Origin: Ruminococcus sp. | Lineage (GTDB): Bacteria; Bacillota; Clostridia; Oscillospirales; Ruminococcaceae | Length of the DNA: 64,000 nucleotides | Assembly (NCBI GenBank): GCA_017521805.1 | Contig: JAFXDK010000025.1 | Coordinates: 1 to 64,000, forward strand | Direction of reading: 5' to 3' | Program-made: the position numbers and the translations under genes | Shown here: positions 41,127 through 49,304 of the stretch, one piece after another | Position numbering within the stretch: position 1 is the stretch's first letter | Layout of the letters: each line of letters opens with the position of its first letter | The notes under the pieces: generated by a model | The model's database searches: none | Seen by the model: the letters and a program-made list of their open reading frames with translations, nothing else | Told to the model about the DNA's origin: nothing

Positions 41127-42185
41127 TTACTTGAATACAGCGGAAATTCCGCTTTCGCTCATATTATATTTTCTTCCGATTACCGCAATGCTGTCGGATT
41201 CCTTGTAATCAGCGGCAGAAAATGCGGAATTTGCAATGCTCCAGTATTTCTTATCTGTTTCAGTATCAGCAAAGAATACAAATTTTTCTGTATCAAGGCT
41301 GAATACACCATGTGCACCGTAAGTGCCTTCCATAGCTGCAAGTTCGCCCTGAGAGAAGTAGTAAACAGAGCAGGTTGCTTCGGGAGCGGAACTGTCTGAA
41401 ATTATAAGCTCAGGGATTTTATCGCCGTTGAGGTCGCAGAGGTCAAATCCTGCATCAGCGCCGCTTTCCTGTATTTCTGCAAGTTTTTCGTTGAGCTTTT
41501 CTCTGCATAGCTTTTTATGGTCGCTGTTGAGAACAGCTTTCCAGCTTTCAGAGAAGCGAATACCGTAATTTATGGCGCTGTCTCCCATGGTAAATCTTCT
41601 TCCCACATCTATGGAAAGTGTATCGGCATATGGTTCAAGTGCCTTTTCGTAATCGGTAAGGGAAAGGTTTATACCATCTACCTCGTGGTATATTTCAGCA
41701 CCCATTGACGCAGATTCTGAGTTATCGCTGTAGGAAAGCACAGGGCTGAATGAACCGTTGCTGTATTCGAGAATTTTTCCCAATACAAAGCCGTTTCCGT
41801 GGTATTCATCTCTGATTATGTTTGTTTCGGGACAATATGTAAATGTACCGCAATTGCCTGCTTCACCGATTTCAGCAAGTGAATCAGTATCATAGCTATA
41901 TATAAGACATTTTGAAGTAGGCTCGGAATCAGCGGAAATAATAAGCTCAGGAGTGCCTTCGCCTGTAACATCAAAGATATCAAAAGCTGAATTTTCCGTA
42001 TACTGTTCAGACGATTTGAATTCTTTGATTTTATTCTCATATGTTTCCTGCCAACTGAATGTAATGCTTTCAGGGTCAGCTGTTTTGCTTGAAACGACAA
42101 CAGGTTCAGAATCAGTGTTTTTATCCGAGCAGCCTGTTAATGCAGCAGCTGTGATGATTAAAAATAATCTGCTTATTTTTTTCAA
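41127..42185 (-). CDS. Putative lipoprotein, 352 aa
   Basis: The signal MKKISRLFLIITAAALTGC with Cys19 in LTGC is a clear lipobox. The mature part contains two related segments: AFDIFDVTGEGTPELIISADSEPTSKCLIYSY and GFDLCDLNGDKIPELIISDSSAPEATCSVYYF (each split across about 30 residues), i.e. a duplicated DxxGDxxPELII motif that resembles FG-GAP/EF-hand-like calcium-binding beta-propeller repeats. So it is probably an exported calcium-binding protein of unknown role. It is the first gene of the operon, with a near-consensus promoter upstream. Confidence 0.78.
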   Translation of the reverse strand: MKKISRLFLIITAAALTGCSDKNTDSEPVVVSSKTADPESITFSWQETYENKIKEFKSSEQYTENSAFDIFDVTGEGTPELIISADSEPTSKCLIYSYDTDSLAEIGEAGNCGTFTYCPETNIIRDEYHGNGFVLGKILEYSNGSFSPVLSYSDNSESASMGAEIYHEVDGINLSLTDYEKALEPYADTLSIDVGRRFTMGDSAINYGIRFSESWKAVLNSDHKKLCREKLNEKLAEIQESGADAGFDLCDLNGDKIPELIISDSSAPEATCSVYYFSQGELAAMEGTYGAHGVFSLDTEKFVFFADTETDKKYWSIANSAFSAADYKESDSIAVIGRKYNMSESGISAVFK

Positions 42186-42239
42186 TTTAATCCCTCCGAA
42201 TTGTGATAAAATATATGTAACAACAATATGTCAATTTAT

Positions 42240-42268
42240 ATTTTACCATGAACAGCCCTTGATGTCAA
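42240..42268 (-). promoter_or_regulatory. Promoter of the lipoprotein-radA-ABC operon
   Basis: On the minus strand TTGACA (42268-42263), a 17-base spacer and TAAAAT (42245-42240), about 55 bases before ATG 42185. Confidence 0.7.
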
Positions 42269-42589
42269 GTCGCTAATTGTTATCAAACACGATTATGAAT
42301 CTACTCACATGATATCAAAACAAGAATAATTTTTTAAAACTCCCTCCATAAATAGGCTGAAATGAGGCTTTTTGCAACGGAAAAACGTTGCATTTTGAAA
42401 AATTTTAAAAAAGTTTGGATATATGCATAAATACCAACAGCATATTTTGTATAATAAGCGTATAGTTATAAACATTTTTGTCTGTTGAAAACTCTGTGTA
42501 AATTTCTTTTTTTACTTCATAATTTTTTAGGTCTGAAATCTTGAATTTTCACATATTATACACATATAGGCAATTAGGAGGTTGTGATT
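42269..42589. other. Intergenic between divergent operons
   Basis: No gene is evident. The stretch is AT-rich; GGAAAAACGTTGCATTTTG near 42380 is an imperfect repeat (GCAACGG / CGTTGC). No clear sigma-A promoter for the downstream pair stands out, so these genes may use another sigma factor. Confidence 0.4.
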
Positions 42590-42892
42590 ATGGAGAAAAT
42601 TGATGTTTATTATGAGCCTGAGATAAATGATGAGCTGCCGCAGGAGGATTCCACAGAATATCTTGAATATGAGAAAATACGCACTAAAAAAGAAGGGCAG
42701 CTGGAGGATATTCCCGCTATGCAGGGGATTTTGTGCCTGATTTTAGCTGTAGGCATGGTCGTGCTTAATATGTTTTATCCCGATACTGCTGAGGATTTAT
42801 TCGGAATGATAAAGGGCTATTCAGCTTCAGAGGAAGAAATTTTAGAAAATCCTATAAATTATCTGATTGAATATGCCGAAAATAAGGGTTAA
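42590..42892 (+). CDS. Small single-span membrane protein paired with M50 protease (SpoIVFA-like position)
   Basis: ATG 42590 is used because AGGAGG (42577-42582) is 7 bases upstream; a GTG at 42584 is too close. The 100-residue product has an acidic N-terminus (DVYYEPEINDELPQEDSTE), one membrane helix (about 44-64) and a short outer tail. It overlaps the M50 protease gene by 20 bases. SpoIVFA, the regulator of SpoIVFB, is also a small single-span protein encoded directly before it, so a regulatory role is plausible, but sequence similarity is not evident to me and the usual peptidase domain of SpoIVFA is absent. Confidence 0.65.
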   Translation: MEKIDVYYEPEINDELPQEDSTEYLEYEKIRTKKEGQLEDIPAMQGILCLILAVGMVVLNMFYPDTAEDLFGMIKGYSASEEEILENPINYLIEYAENKG

Positions 42893-43388
42893 ATTTTCTT
42901 TTCTGCTCTTTAATGCCATTATATTTATATTCAGGGACAGCCTGCTTATATTGGGATTTTACGGTGCTTGCATCGTTCATGAACTCGGGCATATATTTGC
43001 TGTATATCTGACAGGGGGCGAAATATTATCCATACAATTCAGCTGGACAGGAATTAAAATGACAGCTGCACCTCCGAAATCGGCTAAATCAGCAATATTT
43101 GTTCAGCTATGCGGACCTCTTGCTAATCTGCTGGCATTTTTGCTTTTGCTTGCAGGTGGTAAAACGGGATATTTTGCGATATTCTGTCTTACAGAGGGAT
43201 TGCTTAACCTATTGCCGTATAAATTTCTCGACGGGGGAACGATTCTTGAATTGCTTGCAGAAATATCGCCAAATGAGAAAAAATGCCGTATATTCAATAA
43301 TTTTTTGCGAATAATTGTTTTTTTGATGTTTACGATTTATTTGTTTAATGAGTTAAATAAGCGAAATCTCAACTTATTTATATATTAG
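42873..43388 (+). CDS. M50 zinc metalloprotease, SpoIVFB-like
   Basis: A 171-residue intramembrane protease with about five helices. The zinc-binding HELGH (near 39-43, in CIVHELGHIFAVYLTGG) and LDGG (near 119-122; the NPDG-type second motif) are present, so it should be catalytically active. It is shorter than B. subtilis SpoIVFB (about 288 residues) because it lacks the C-terminal CBS domain. ATG 42873 lies inside the previous gene, so translation is coupled. In sporulating relatives SpoIVFB releases pro-sigma-K; in this organism the substrate is unknown. Confidence 0.85.
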   Translation: MPKIRVKFSFLLFNAIIFIFRDSLLILGFYGACIVHELGHIFAVYLTGGEILSIQFSWTGIKMTAAPPKSAKSAIFVQLCGPLANLLAFLLLLAGGKTGYFAIFCLTEGLLNLLPYKFLDGGTILELLAEISPNEKKCRIFNNFLRIIVFLMFTIYLFNELNKRNLNLFIY

Positions 43389-43418
43389 ACATATTTGTAT
43401 CAAAAATGTGTTTGCTTA

Positions 43419-43447
43419 TTGACAAATATGTGAAAATGTGTTATAAT
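43419..43447 (+). promoter_or_regulatory. Promoter of the GGDEF/EAL-ART operon
   Basis: TTGACA (43419-43424), a 17-base spacer and TATAAT (43442-43447): perfect consensus. A leader of about 75 bases follows. Confidence 0.8.
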
Positions 43448-43465
43448 GAAAGTGGAAAATTATAT

Positions 43466-43510
43466 CAGTCGCTGTTTTATTGACAGTAGTCGTTCTTGAT
43501 TCTGCGACTG
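43466..43510 (+). promoter_or_regulatory. Leader hairpin of the GGDEF/EAL operon
   Basis: CAGTCGC (43466-43472) pairs with GCGACTG (43504-43510), with inner CTGT/ACAG pairing. It occupies most of the leader and ends just before the ribosome site AGGATG. It does not match a c-di-GMP riboswitch that I know. Confidence 0.45.
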
Positions 43511-43528
43511 AGTTTAGGATGATGTCTA

Positions 43529-45832
43529 ATGGTTTGGTTTATGATATGCTTGCTGCTTACAAGTACAATAGCACTGACATTGTGTGTTGTATTTTGTGTG
43601 TTGAAGCTAAAAAATAATCCTTTAACAGTATATGTAAGACGGTTGATTTCTTGTGCTGCTGGCGTTACGCTTTTTAATGTTATGGCTATGGTTCTACCCC
43701 ACAGAAAGCTGTCGCTGCTGCTATTTGCGTTTTACAATATATTTGAATCGTTGACAATTATGTCTCTTTTCTCATTTGTTTGCGCTTATACCAACCGTCA
43801 ACATGTTATAAAGGCTTTGCGGAAGCCTATCTGGATTGTTACTGCCATTGACAGTATTATTATGCTTATTAATCCATTCCGCAATATTGCTTTTAATGTT
43901 GAAAGATTATCTGACGACTTTGAAAATCATTTTTACAGAACATTTGAGTATACGACTTTATATACCATGCATACTGCGCTTATCGTTTTTTTGATTGTGG
44001 CAAGTATGCTTCTGCTTATAAAGAAGATGCTGAGATCACCCAAAGCTTATATTATAAAATATAGTTCCATATTCCTTACATTGTGCTTGCTTACAGCTTT
44101 AAGTATGTTCCACCTATATCTTGATTTTCAGTTTGATTATTCTATCGGTCTTTATGCTATAGAGGGTCTTATTATCTTCTATTTTTCTCTCATTTATGTT
44201 CCTCGCGGACTTATGGACAGACTTATGTACTATACTGTCGCTAATATGAAAGATGGTATAATATGCGTCGATATCGACGGAACTGTTGTCCACGCCAACG
44301 ATGCCGCTATAAATTTCTGCCATGCTGATGAAAGCATCATTACTGTTGAAAAACAGGTGATGCGTTGGAAAAATGAGGATGTCAGAACAAAAAGCGAAAT
44401 GTCAGCCTATGAGTTGACAAGACGTGTTCAGGGCGAAAGACATCATTATAATGTTCAGTATAGAGAAATTCTTGACAGTTTTACCAAAAGTCTGGGTTAT
44501 TTCTATCTGATTCACGACCAGACAGAAGAGCATAAAAAGTATGAATCTGAAAAATATCGCGCTACTCATGATAAGCTTACGGGACTATACAATAAAGAGC
44601 ATTTTTACGAACTCGTTGAGCAATTGCTGAAAGATAATCCGGATGAGGAATATAATATTATTGTTACTGACGTAAAAAATTTCAAAATTGTAAATGATGT
44701 TTTCGGTGTTGATGCCGGAGATGCGCTGCTTCAGAAAATTGCTGAGATTACTGAGAAATTCGGCGGCAGCTACTGCGTATATGCCAGACTTATGAGTGAC
44801 AGATTTGCTTTATGTATTCCCAAAAAGCGTTATTCAGAGGAAAATCTGCTTGCTTGTTATTCTATGGCGGATTCCTTTTTTGAAAATTCTTCATTCAAGA
44901 CGCATATCCACATAGGTGTTTATGAGGTGGAAAACCGTGAAATGCGAGTATCTGTTATGTGTGACCATGCTATGCTTGCTATTAAAACAATCAAGGATAG
45001 CTTCCGCAGCCGTGTGGCTTACTACAAAATGGAACTGAGAGAAAGCTTTATCGGCGGTCATCGTATAATAAGCGAATTTGAGACGGCTATCGCCAATAAT
45101 CATTTCTGTGCATATGTACAGCCTCAGATATCCGCAGACGGAAGCATAAGAGGCGGAGAGGTTCTTGTGCGTTGGTTTCATCCTACAGATGGCGTGATTC
45201 GTCCGAATAAATTCATTACAATCCTTGAAGAAACAGGTCTTATAAGCAGACTTGACAAATACATGTGGGAACTTGCCTGCAAACAATTGAAAAAATGGAC
45301 TGACTGCGGTTCTAAAAAATCCTATCTCTCTGTAAATATTTCCCGTAAAGATTTTTACCTTCTTGATGTGTATGAAATTATCACTTCTCTTGTGAGAAAA
45401 TATGATATTGAACCGTGCAGGCTTCATCTTGAAGTAACAGAGAGCGCCATTATGGATTCAAATAATCATTTTGATATTATTTCAAGGCTCAGAAAATACG
45501 GATTTATCGTTGAAATAGACGATTTTGGCAGCGGTTATTCCTCTTTGAATATGCTCAAGGATTTTGACGCTGACGTTCTGAAAATCGATATGGGATTTTT
45601 ACAGAAAAACGAAAATGTCAATAAAAGCAGGATTATCCTCAGAATGATAATATCCCTCGCAAAATCACTTAATATGAAAGTTATAACTGAGGGCGTGGAG
45701 CACTTTGAACAAGTAAAGTTCCTCAGAGAATATGGTTGTGATATTTTTCAGGGATTTTATTTTGCTAAGCCTATGGCGGTTGAGGATTTTGAGAAAAATT
45801 ACCTCAATAGAAGATTCCGTATGAAAGAATGA
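43529..45832 (+). CDS. Membrane c-di-GMP phosphodiesterase (7TM-PAS-degenerate GGDEF-EAL)
   Basis: A 767-residue protein: seven or eight N-terminal helices (about 1-232) like histidine-kinase 7TM sensors, a PAS-like segment (about 235-345), GGDEF (about 350-495) and EAL (about 505-760). The GGDEF signature is replaced by LMSDRF, so cyclase activity is not expected, though it may still bind GTP. EAL retains E-V-L, VNISRKDF, LEVTESA, DDFGSGYSSL, VLKIDMGF, EGVEH and GCDIFQGFYFAKP: all metal- and substrate-binding residues, so the phosphodiesterase should be active. It starts an operon with an ADP-ribosyltransferase gene that begins one base after its stop. Confidence 0.9.
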   Translation: MVWFMICLLLTSTIALTLCVVFCVLKLKNNPLTVYVRRLISCAAGVTLFNVMAMVLPHRKLSLLLFAFYNIFESLTIMSLFSFVCAYTNRQHVIKALRKPIWIVTAIDSIIMLINPFRNIAFNVERLSDDFENHFYRTFEYTTLYTMHTALIVFLIVASMLLLIKKMLRSPKAYIIKYSSIFLTLCLLTALSMFHLYLDFQFDYSIGLYAIEGLIIFYFSLIYVPRGLMDRLMYYTVANMKDGIICVDIDGTVVHANDAAINFCHADESIITVEKQVMRWKNEDVRTKSEMSAYELTRRVQGERHHYNVQYREILDSFTKSLGYFYLIHDQTEEHKKYESEKYRATHDKLTGLYNKEHFYELVEQLLKDNPDEEYNIIVTDVKNFKIVNDVFGVDAGDALLQKIAEITEKFGGSYCVYARLMSDRFALCIPKKRYSEENLLACYSMADSFFENSSFKTHIHIGVYEVENREMRVSVMCDHAMLAIKTIKDSFRSRVAYYKMELRESFIGGHRIISEFETAIANNHFCAYVQPQISADGSIRGGEVLVRWFHPTDGVIRPNKFITILEETGLISRLDKYMWELACKQLKKWTDCGSKKSYLSVNISRKDFYLLDVYEIITSLVRKYDIEPCRLHLEVTESAIMDSNNHFDIISRLRKYGFIVEIDDFGSGYSSLNMLKDFDADVLKIDMGFLQKNENVNKSRIILRMIISLAKSLNMKVITEGVEHFEQVKFLREYGCDIFQGFYFAKPMAVEDFEKNYLNRRFRMKE

Positions 45833-45833
45833 T

Positions 45834-46598
45834 ATGACTACAAACGAATTAAATGCATTGAAATTTTATATCGGAGATGTATCGGGGAATGATTTTTTTT
45901 ATGGTGATAGTAAGGCATATGTTGTCTTAAATTCACTTTTCTTCCCCGATATCACTTCCGAAAAACTCAGAGCAGCTGAGGGTAAATACCTGAACCCTGC
46001 CATTATTGAGGATATCCCACGACTGATGGATTTTTTTGATAATCTGTTTTCTCTTTTCGGAAAAGCTTATCTTGGAAATCCTTGTATAACATATCGCGTT
46101 GAGCGTATGTCGGATTTTGAACTGTGTCGAAATCTTGGAAGAACTGTCTCCATGACTTCAACATCTCTTTTGGGGTTTCTTGACAGTTATCGTGACCGAC
46201 GGGGGATAGCTCTGATGAAATTTAATCTTGCTGAGGGCACAAAGTGCGTGAATGTGGCTGAAATTCTCGATTATTACGCCAAACCTGAGGAAAGTGAGAT
46301 ACTGATACCGCCGTTTATGTCAATAAGTATACGCGAGAACTGTCTGACTGACAAGGAAAAGAGAATAACCGATTGTGACAATAATCCACCGTATATCTCA
46401 GTTGAAGTATCGGTTGAAGATATTTGCCATGGTGTTGGCTGTACTAATGGTGACATTTCGGATTCCAAGGCGGGTATAAGGGTGTTAAGAGCTCTGAATG
46501 AGTCGATAACTCCTGATTCTGAGGATATTGCCGAGTATTCAGCCTGGAAAAAGAATCTGCTATGTGAGCTTTATAAGTTGTTTTTAAAATATTTTTAA
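45834..46598 (+). CDS. Predicted mono-ADP-ribosyltransferase (R-S-E clade)
   Basis: A 254-residue protein with the signature triad of the arginine-type ADP-ribosyltransferases: TYRVE (Arg88), the STS motif in SMTSTSL (Ser109-Thr110-Ser111) and E-x-E in EESEILIPP (Glu153, Glu155). All key residues are present, so activity is predicted. There is no signal peptide or membrane helix, and no toxin-delivery domain such as LXG, WXG or C2-type binding component. It therefore probably acts inside the cell or is delivered by an unknown route. It starts one base after the GGDEF/EAL stop (TGA-T-ATG), so the two are translated together. No immunity-like gene is obvious next to it. Its target is unknown. 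Confidence 0.75.
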   Translation: MTTNELNALKFYIGDVSGNDFFYGDSKAYVVLNSLFFPDITSEKLRAAEGKYLNPAIIEDIPRLMDFFDNLFSLFGKAYLGNPCITYRVERMSDFELCRNLGRTVSMTSTSLLGFLDSYRDRRGIALMKFNLAEGTKCVNVAEILDYYAKPEESEILIPPFMSISIRENCLTDKEKRITDCDNNPPYISVEVSVEDICHGVGCTNGDISDSKAGIRVLRALNESITPDSEDIAEYSAWKKNLLCELYKLFLKYF

Positions 46599-46627
46599 TG
46601 ATAGGCTTCGCCTGTTCTTTCAGCAAA

Positions 46628-46659
46628 AAATCCGCCTCTGAAAAGTCAGAAGCGGATTT
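46628..46659. terminator. Bidirectional terminator (ART / Pro-rich protein)
   Basis: AAATCCGCCTCTGA pairs with TCAGAAGCGGATTT (one mismatch) around AAAG, with flanking A and T runs. Confidence 0.75.
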
Positions 46660-46666
46660 ATTTTTA

Positions 46667-47353
46667 TTATTCAGCCGGAGTTTCCGGACTGCCTCCGCTG
46701 TCCGCAGGTGGCGGTTCGGGAGTTTCTGCCGGTGGCTCTGGGATATCTGCGGGAGGTGGTGTAACCGGAGTTTCAGGAGGAGTTTCCTGAGGTGTTTCAA
46801 CCGGTGGTGCGGGATTATCTTCCGGTGGAGTTACTGTTCCACCGTTGGGATCCGGACTTGGTGTAGTTGCAACGGGAGGTATTGTTCCTGAATCGACAGG
46901 TGGAGTTGTTCCCTGCGGATAAATAGGTGCGTTTGGATCTGGAGTAGGTACTGTGGGATCGCCGACAACTGTAGTATAAGAATTATCACCGGAGAATCCA
47001 CCTGTTGGAATACGACCATTCCAGAGGAATCCCGACCCCGTTGTTATGCGGATTTTTACAGTACGGGTAGTTGTGGTACCTGCTGTAGTTGTTGATGATG
47101 TTTCGGTAGACTTATTTTCACTGCTGGCGGTAGTTATAACCGTCGGAGTTATGCTTTGGGGAGAATTATCAGATCCGTTATTAAGGACGTTTTCACGTCC
47201 TATGCTTGCCATAACTTTTTCAGAGGGAGTTATTGGGAAGAAAATAAAGAATACAAGGATAATGCCTGTCAGAAGAATAAATCCGAGACAAGAAAAGATT
47301 GTTATTTTGGTCGATTTATTCAAATTTGACATGAACCCTGATTTACTGCTCAT
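46667..47353 (-). CDS. Membrane-anchored Pro/Thr-rich surface protein
   Basis: A 228-residue protein with a basic N-terminus, one membrane helix (about 17-40) and an exported part of low complexity: a Thr/Ser stretch (TETSSTTTAGTTTTRTV), a short segment around GFLWNGRIPTGGFSGDN, and a long C-terminal Pro-rich tail with repeating PPxETPxE units. No enzyme domain is seen. Such tails span the cell wall or serve as O-glycosylation sites. Type II membrane topology (N-in, C-out) is inferred. It is transcribed alone from a consensus promoter. Confidence 0.75.
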   Translation of the reverse strand: MSSKSGFMSNLNKSTKITIFSCLGFILLTGIILVFFIFFPITPSEKVMASIGRENVLNNGSDNSPQSITPTVITTASSENKSTETSSTTTAGTTTTRTVKIRITTGSGFLWNGRIPTGGFSGDNSYTTVVGDPTVPTPDPNAPIYPQGTTPPVDSGTIPPVATTPSPDPNGGTVTPPEDNPAPPVETPQETPPETPVTPPPADIPEPPAETPEPPPADSGGSPETPAE

Positions 47354-47412
47354 AAAATCACCTTCGCTAAAAATTACATTATGGATTGATTAAAGCATGT
47401 CCATACATATTT

Positions 47413-47441
47413 ATTATAACTTATTTTGCTGTATATGTCAA
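47413..47441 (-). promoter_or_regulatory. Promoter of the Pro-rich protein gene
   Basis: On the minus strand a perfect TTGACA (47441-47436), a 17-base spacer and TATAAT (47418-47413). Confidence 0.8.
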
Positions 47442-47548
47442 GTGGTGAAATTTGAAAATTTGCTGAAAATTTGACGAAAGCATACTACGTATGATTATTA
47501 AGGAAAATTATGACATACGAATTTTATGTTGTTATACTTGTCTGTTTT

Positions 47549-48448
47549 TTAGAAATTGGTATTGAACCAAATAATCACCTTGAACCAATTGTCATCAATT
47601 TCAGCCGTCATATCACCATTCATACGTTCTGCAAGTCCTTTTGCAATGGCAAGTCCGAGTCCTGTTGAAGAATGAGTACGGGCTGAATCTGATTTGTAAA
47701 AGCGTGTGAAAACCTTTGAGATATCAATATTTTCGGAATTATTAACCTTATTTGAGCAGGTGAAAACAATCCTTGTATCTTCCTTTTTTAATGATAATTT
47801 TACAATTGTACTACCATGGTCAAGGACATTTTTCAGCATATTCTGAACAATACGCTGTACTGCTTCAAAATTGCAGTCGACAGGTATTTCTTCTTCAGTG
47901 AAATCAGTTTGAACTTCAATACCCTTATTATAAAATTCGTCATAAAAGCCTAAAATTGCAGAAGAAATACATTGAGTTAAATCAATAGATTCTGTTTGAA
48001 GCTTGTAGTCCACATTCTGTAATTTTGTATATGTAAAAAGTTCCTCAAGCATATATTTCAGGTTATTAATACGATTTTGTATCACATTAACACACTGCAA
48101 ACGCTCTTCTTCATCGTCTGCATTTTTCAGCAATTGAAAAAAACCGTCAAGGGAAGTCAGCGGTGTGCGTATATCGTGAGAAATATTCGTTATAGCGTCT
48201 TTTAAATTCTGTTCATTGTGTTCTGCTTTTTGCCTGATATTATCGGCATTGTCCAATAGCTCGTTTACATTATCCGAAAGCTCATTAAGCTCTTTGAACG
48301 GAAGTCCTGAACGCAGGCGAAGATTGGTTTTATTGTTCTTCATAAACGCCAAATGGCGGCAGGTGTTTTTTACCTGTCGCCTGTAAGCTATGAATGTTAA
48401 AATAGTCATAATACTAATCAGAGTAGCGATAATAGTCCATATCAGCAT
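47549..48448 (-). CDS. Sensor histidine kinase (BceS/lantibiotic type)
   Basis: A 299-residue kinase with one N-terminal membrane helix (about 2-20), HisKA (phosphorylated His in ISHDIRTPLTSLDGF near residue 91) and HATPase_c (N box QRIVQNMLKNVLDHG, G boxes STGLGLAIAKGLAERM). It lacks an extracellular sensor domain, as in intramembrane-sensing kinases that read the state of an ABC transporter. It is last in the operon with response regulator, ABC ATPase and permease, 10 bases after the permease. Confidence 0.92.
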   Translation of the reverse strand: MLIWTIIATLISIMTILTFIAYRRQVKNTCRHLAFMKNNKTNLRLRSGLPFKELNELSDNVNELLDNADNIRQKAEHNEQNLKDAITNISHDIRTPLTSLDGFFQLLKNADDEEERLQCVNVIQNRINNLKYMLEELFTYTKLQNVDYKLQTESIDLTQCISSAILGFYDEFYNKGIEVQTDFTEEEIPVDCNFEAVQRIVQNMLKNVLDHGSTIVKLSLKKEDTRIVFTCSNKVNNSENIDISKVFTRFYKSDSARTHSSTGLGLAIAKGLAERMNGDMTAEIDDNWFKVIIWFNTNF

Positions 48449-48458
48449 AATAATCTCC

Positions 48459-49304
48459 TTATCTTATATCACGTTTCTGCATTATAAGCATAGATGCGAA
48501 TGTTGAGGCAATAAATACTGCAATTCCTACAATTACAATTCTTGTAAAGTCATCACTGTTTAAATCGATTGAAAATGTTTTTATACAGTTCTCAATAAAA
48601 TAATTGCTTATGCTGAATTCTTTTGAAACATTGCATTTATGAAGTAAAATGTCTATCAATGAATGAAGAAGAGATGTTATACCTGCAGCGGAAAAAATCC
48701 CGAATGTCATTGCAAGACTGCCGCTTTTTAAAATAATAGTAAATGCTGATATAAGGCTTGCAAAAGAGAAATGAAGTAAATACTGTATGCTGAATAACTT
48801 TACAAAATCACTGACAGCATCAAAAACCAGCTTGTCTCCCCAGCAAATTTTACCAATTAATGCAGATGTAACAGAAAATACAATAAAAATTACAAGTAAC
48901 TGTACTGCAACTGCAACAAGCTTTGATAAAACAAGCATGCCTTTGTTTGAGAACTGACCTGCGATATTTTTTATATAGCCGTTTTTCTGATCTCCATTTA
49001 CAAAAATAACAGTAAAGATAGCACAAAGAATTGCAAGCATATTACCTTGAATATTCGAATTAAAAAGCTCATTGAAATCAACTTTATTTGCCCATTCGGG
49101 TTTTATCATAACTCCAAAACCTATTTGTATATCAGGTGCTTCAAGTGCCATATTATTAGATGATACGATTGGTTCGTAATTTGTTGAACCAAAATATGTC
49201 ATGTATGTACCGAAAACAGTTAAAATCAGAGTTGTTAAAATCATTATCCAGAAAGATTTTATTCGGAAAAGTCTGTGTAAATCCATTTTTATTAAATTAA
49301 GCAT
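48459..49304 (-). CDS. ABC-2 type permease
   Basis: A 281-residue permease with six helices and a large outer loop after the first helix (about 40-80). The pattern FVNGDQKNGYIKNIAG is typical of lantibiotic-immunity permeases of the LanE/G or MutE type. Its ATG overlaps the ATPase stop by 8 bases. With the ATPase it probably exports or expels a peptide such as bacitracin or a lantibiotic. Confidence 0.85.
   Translation of the reverse strand: MLNLIKMDLHRLFRIKSFWIMILTTLILTVFGTYMTYFGSTNYEPIVSSNNMALEAPDIQIGFGVMIKPEWANKVDFNELFNSNIQGNMLAILCAIFTVIFVNGDQKNGYIKNIAGQFSNKGMLVLSKLVAVAVQLLVIFIVFSVTSALIGKICWGDKLVFDAVSDFVKLFSIQYLLHFSFASLISAFTIILKSGSLAMTFGIFSAAGITSLLHSLIDILLHKCNVSKEFSISNYFIENCIKTFSIDLNSDDFTRIVIVGIAVFIASTFASMLIMQKRDIR

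Noticed and set aside
43448..43528. c-di-GMP riboswitch before the GGDEF/EAL gene
   Set aside because: The leader is only about 75 bases and lacks the conserved core; it is a simple hairpin.
46598..46891. Plus-strand Arg/Ser/Cys-rich frame opposite the Pro-rich protein
   Set aside because: It is the complement of the low-complexity Pro/Thr codons and overlaps a terminator.
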